Below are positions 6,041 through 6,576 of a stretch of 6,576 bases of DNA, piece by piece. This stretch comes from Candidatus Pacearchaeota archaeon (GTDB lineage Archaea > Nanobdellota > Nanobdellia > Pacearchaeales > GW2011-AR1), in NCBI GenBank assembly GCA_023133375.1, contig JAGLWP010000024.1, forward strand, positions 1 to 6,576, written 5' to 3'. The translations under genes were made by a program, and so were the position numbers. Position 1 is the stretch's first letter; every line of letters begins with the position of its first letter. The notes below the pieces were generated by a model. The model ran no database searches, had not been told where the DNA came from, and saw only the letters and a list, made by a program, of their open reading frames with translations.

Positions 6041-6056
6041 GAATATTTAAAAGTTC
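6041..6056. promoter_or_regulatory. shared bidirectional promoter of endA and leuS
   Basis: The near-palindrome GAATATTTAAAAGTTC has TTTAAA at 6046-6051, centred at 6048.5. That is exactly halfway between the endA ATG (6022) and the leuS ATG (6075), 26.5 bp from each. GAA stands outside the box on both strands like a BRE. One TATA element could thus serve two leaderless transcripts in opposite directions. Confidence 0.65.
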
Positions 6057-6074
6057 TTGAATGGTTTATTTCAT

Positions 6075-6576
6075 ATGAATTATAATTTTAAATCTTTGGA
6101 AAGAAAGTGGCAGAGGAAGTGGGAGAAAGAAAAAGTTTTCGAGGGGAATGTTGATAAAAAAAGAAAAAAATTTTATTGTTTAGAGATGTTTCCTTATCCG
6201 TCTGCATCTGGTTTGCATATGGGGCATGCCCTTAATTACACGATTGGAGATATTTATTCAAGGTTTATGAGAGCGCAAGGATTTAATGTTCTTTATCCTA
6301 TGGGATTTGATGCTTTTGGATTACCTGCTGAAAATGCTGCAATAAAAGCTCACGAACATCCTAAAAAATATACTGAAAATGCAATTAGAAATTATATTCA
6401 ACAAATGAAAGAATTAGGGTTGAGTTATGATTGGTCGAGGATAGTGCGAACTTGTGATAAGGAATATTATAAATGGAATCAGTTTTTCTTTTTGAAATTT
6501 TTAGAGAAAGGACTTGTTTATAGAAAAAAGGCTGCAGTAAATTGGTGTCCAAAGTGTAAAACTGTTTTGGCAAATG
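6075..6576 (+). CDS. leuS: leucyl-tRNA synthetase, bacterial type, partial (N-terminal 167 residues)
   Basis: LeuRS charges tRNA-Leu with leucine. The visible part is the start of the class I catalytic domain: KKFYCLEMFPYPSASGLHMG (31-50) with the HIGH-type motif HMGH at 48-51, NYTIGDIYSRFMRAQGFNVL (54-73), PMGFDAFGLPAENAAIKAH (75-93), SYDWSR (117-122), and NWCPKC (156-161), the first half of a zinc site. These segments follow the bacterial enzyme (E. coli has HMGH, GWDAFGLPAEGAA and NWCPNDQTVLAN) and not the archaeal/eukaryotic form, which has HVGH and a WHITGSP-type segment. The frame is open to the window edge; a full enzyme is usually about 800-900 residues. ATG at 6075 is the first start and lies 26.5 bp after the TATA-like box, with no ribosome binding site. 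A bacterial origin by old horizontal transfer is inferred from the type. Confidence 0.95.
   Translation, partial: MNYNFKSLERKWQRKWEKEKVFEGNVDKKRKKFYCLEMFPYPSASGLHMGHALNYTIGDIYSRFMRAQGFNVLYPMGFDAFGLPAENAAIKAHEHPKKYTENAIRNYIQQMKELGLSYDWSRIVRTCDKEYYKWNQFFFLKFLEKGLVYRKKAAVNWCPKCKTVLAN

Noticed and set aside
6385..6573. Minus-strand open frame of 62 codons inside leuS
   Set aside because: Antisense to conserved LeuRS motifs.
1..6576. CRISPR array, tRNA or rRNA gene, insertion sequence or attachment site
   Set aside because: Reading by eye found no regularly spaced repeats, no cloverleaf, no transposase or integrase and no terminal repeats.

Overview
The window looks like AT-rich chromosomal DNA of an archaeon, probably a DPANN-type lineage (inference). 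The evidence is a short, one-domain archaeal tRNA-splicing endonuclease (EndA) with its complete catalytic triad, archaeal TATA-like boxes about 26 bp upstream of start codons that have no ribosome binding site (leaderless transcripts), and GGAGG-type ribosome binding sites on downstream genes. The adjacent leucyl-tRNA synthetase is of the bacterial type, which suggests an ancient transfer. No species can be named from the sequence alone.

Layout. (1) 1-409, minus strand: the N-terminal 136 residues of a putative winged-helix protein that runs off the window. (2) 410-490: divergent promoter region. (3) 491-4961, plus strand: a tightly coupled four-gene operon in which every junction overlaps. 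Its genes are a one-polypeptide type IIG-like restriction-modification enzyme (PD-(D/E)XK nuclease, N6-adenine methyltransferase, target-recognition region), a small HEPN-type putative RNase with an R-N-x3-H motif, an unrecognised 233-residue protein, and a second stand-alone PD-(D/E)XK nuclease candidate. (4) 4962-5470, plus strand: a small gene with its own TATA-like box, a 7-bp-arm inverted repeat placed like an operator, and a GGAGG site; its protein resembles the YwgA/Panacea (DUF4065-like) group. (5) 5504-6022, minus strand: endA. (6) 6075 to the end, plus strand: leuS, 5' part only. endA and leuS diverge from one palindromic TTTAAA box centred exactly midway between their start codons.

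Interpretation. A defence cassette of about 5 kb lies between ordinary cellular genes. The restriction enzyme is an ordinary member of its class. The unusual part is its companion set: a HEPN RNase, an unknown protein and an extra nuclease, translationally coupled behind it, followed by a separately promoted, possibly regulated Panacea-like gene. A plausible but untested model is a layered system in which DNA restriction is backed by an RNA-cleaving abortive response, as PrrC (also of the HEPN superfamily) backs type IC restriction in E. coli. The last gene might then act as antitoxin or regulator.
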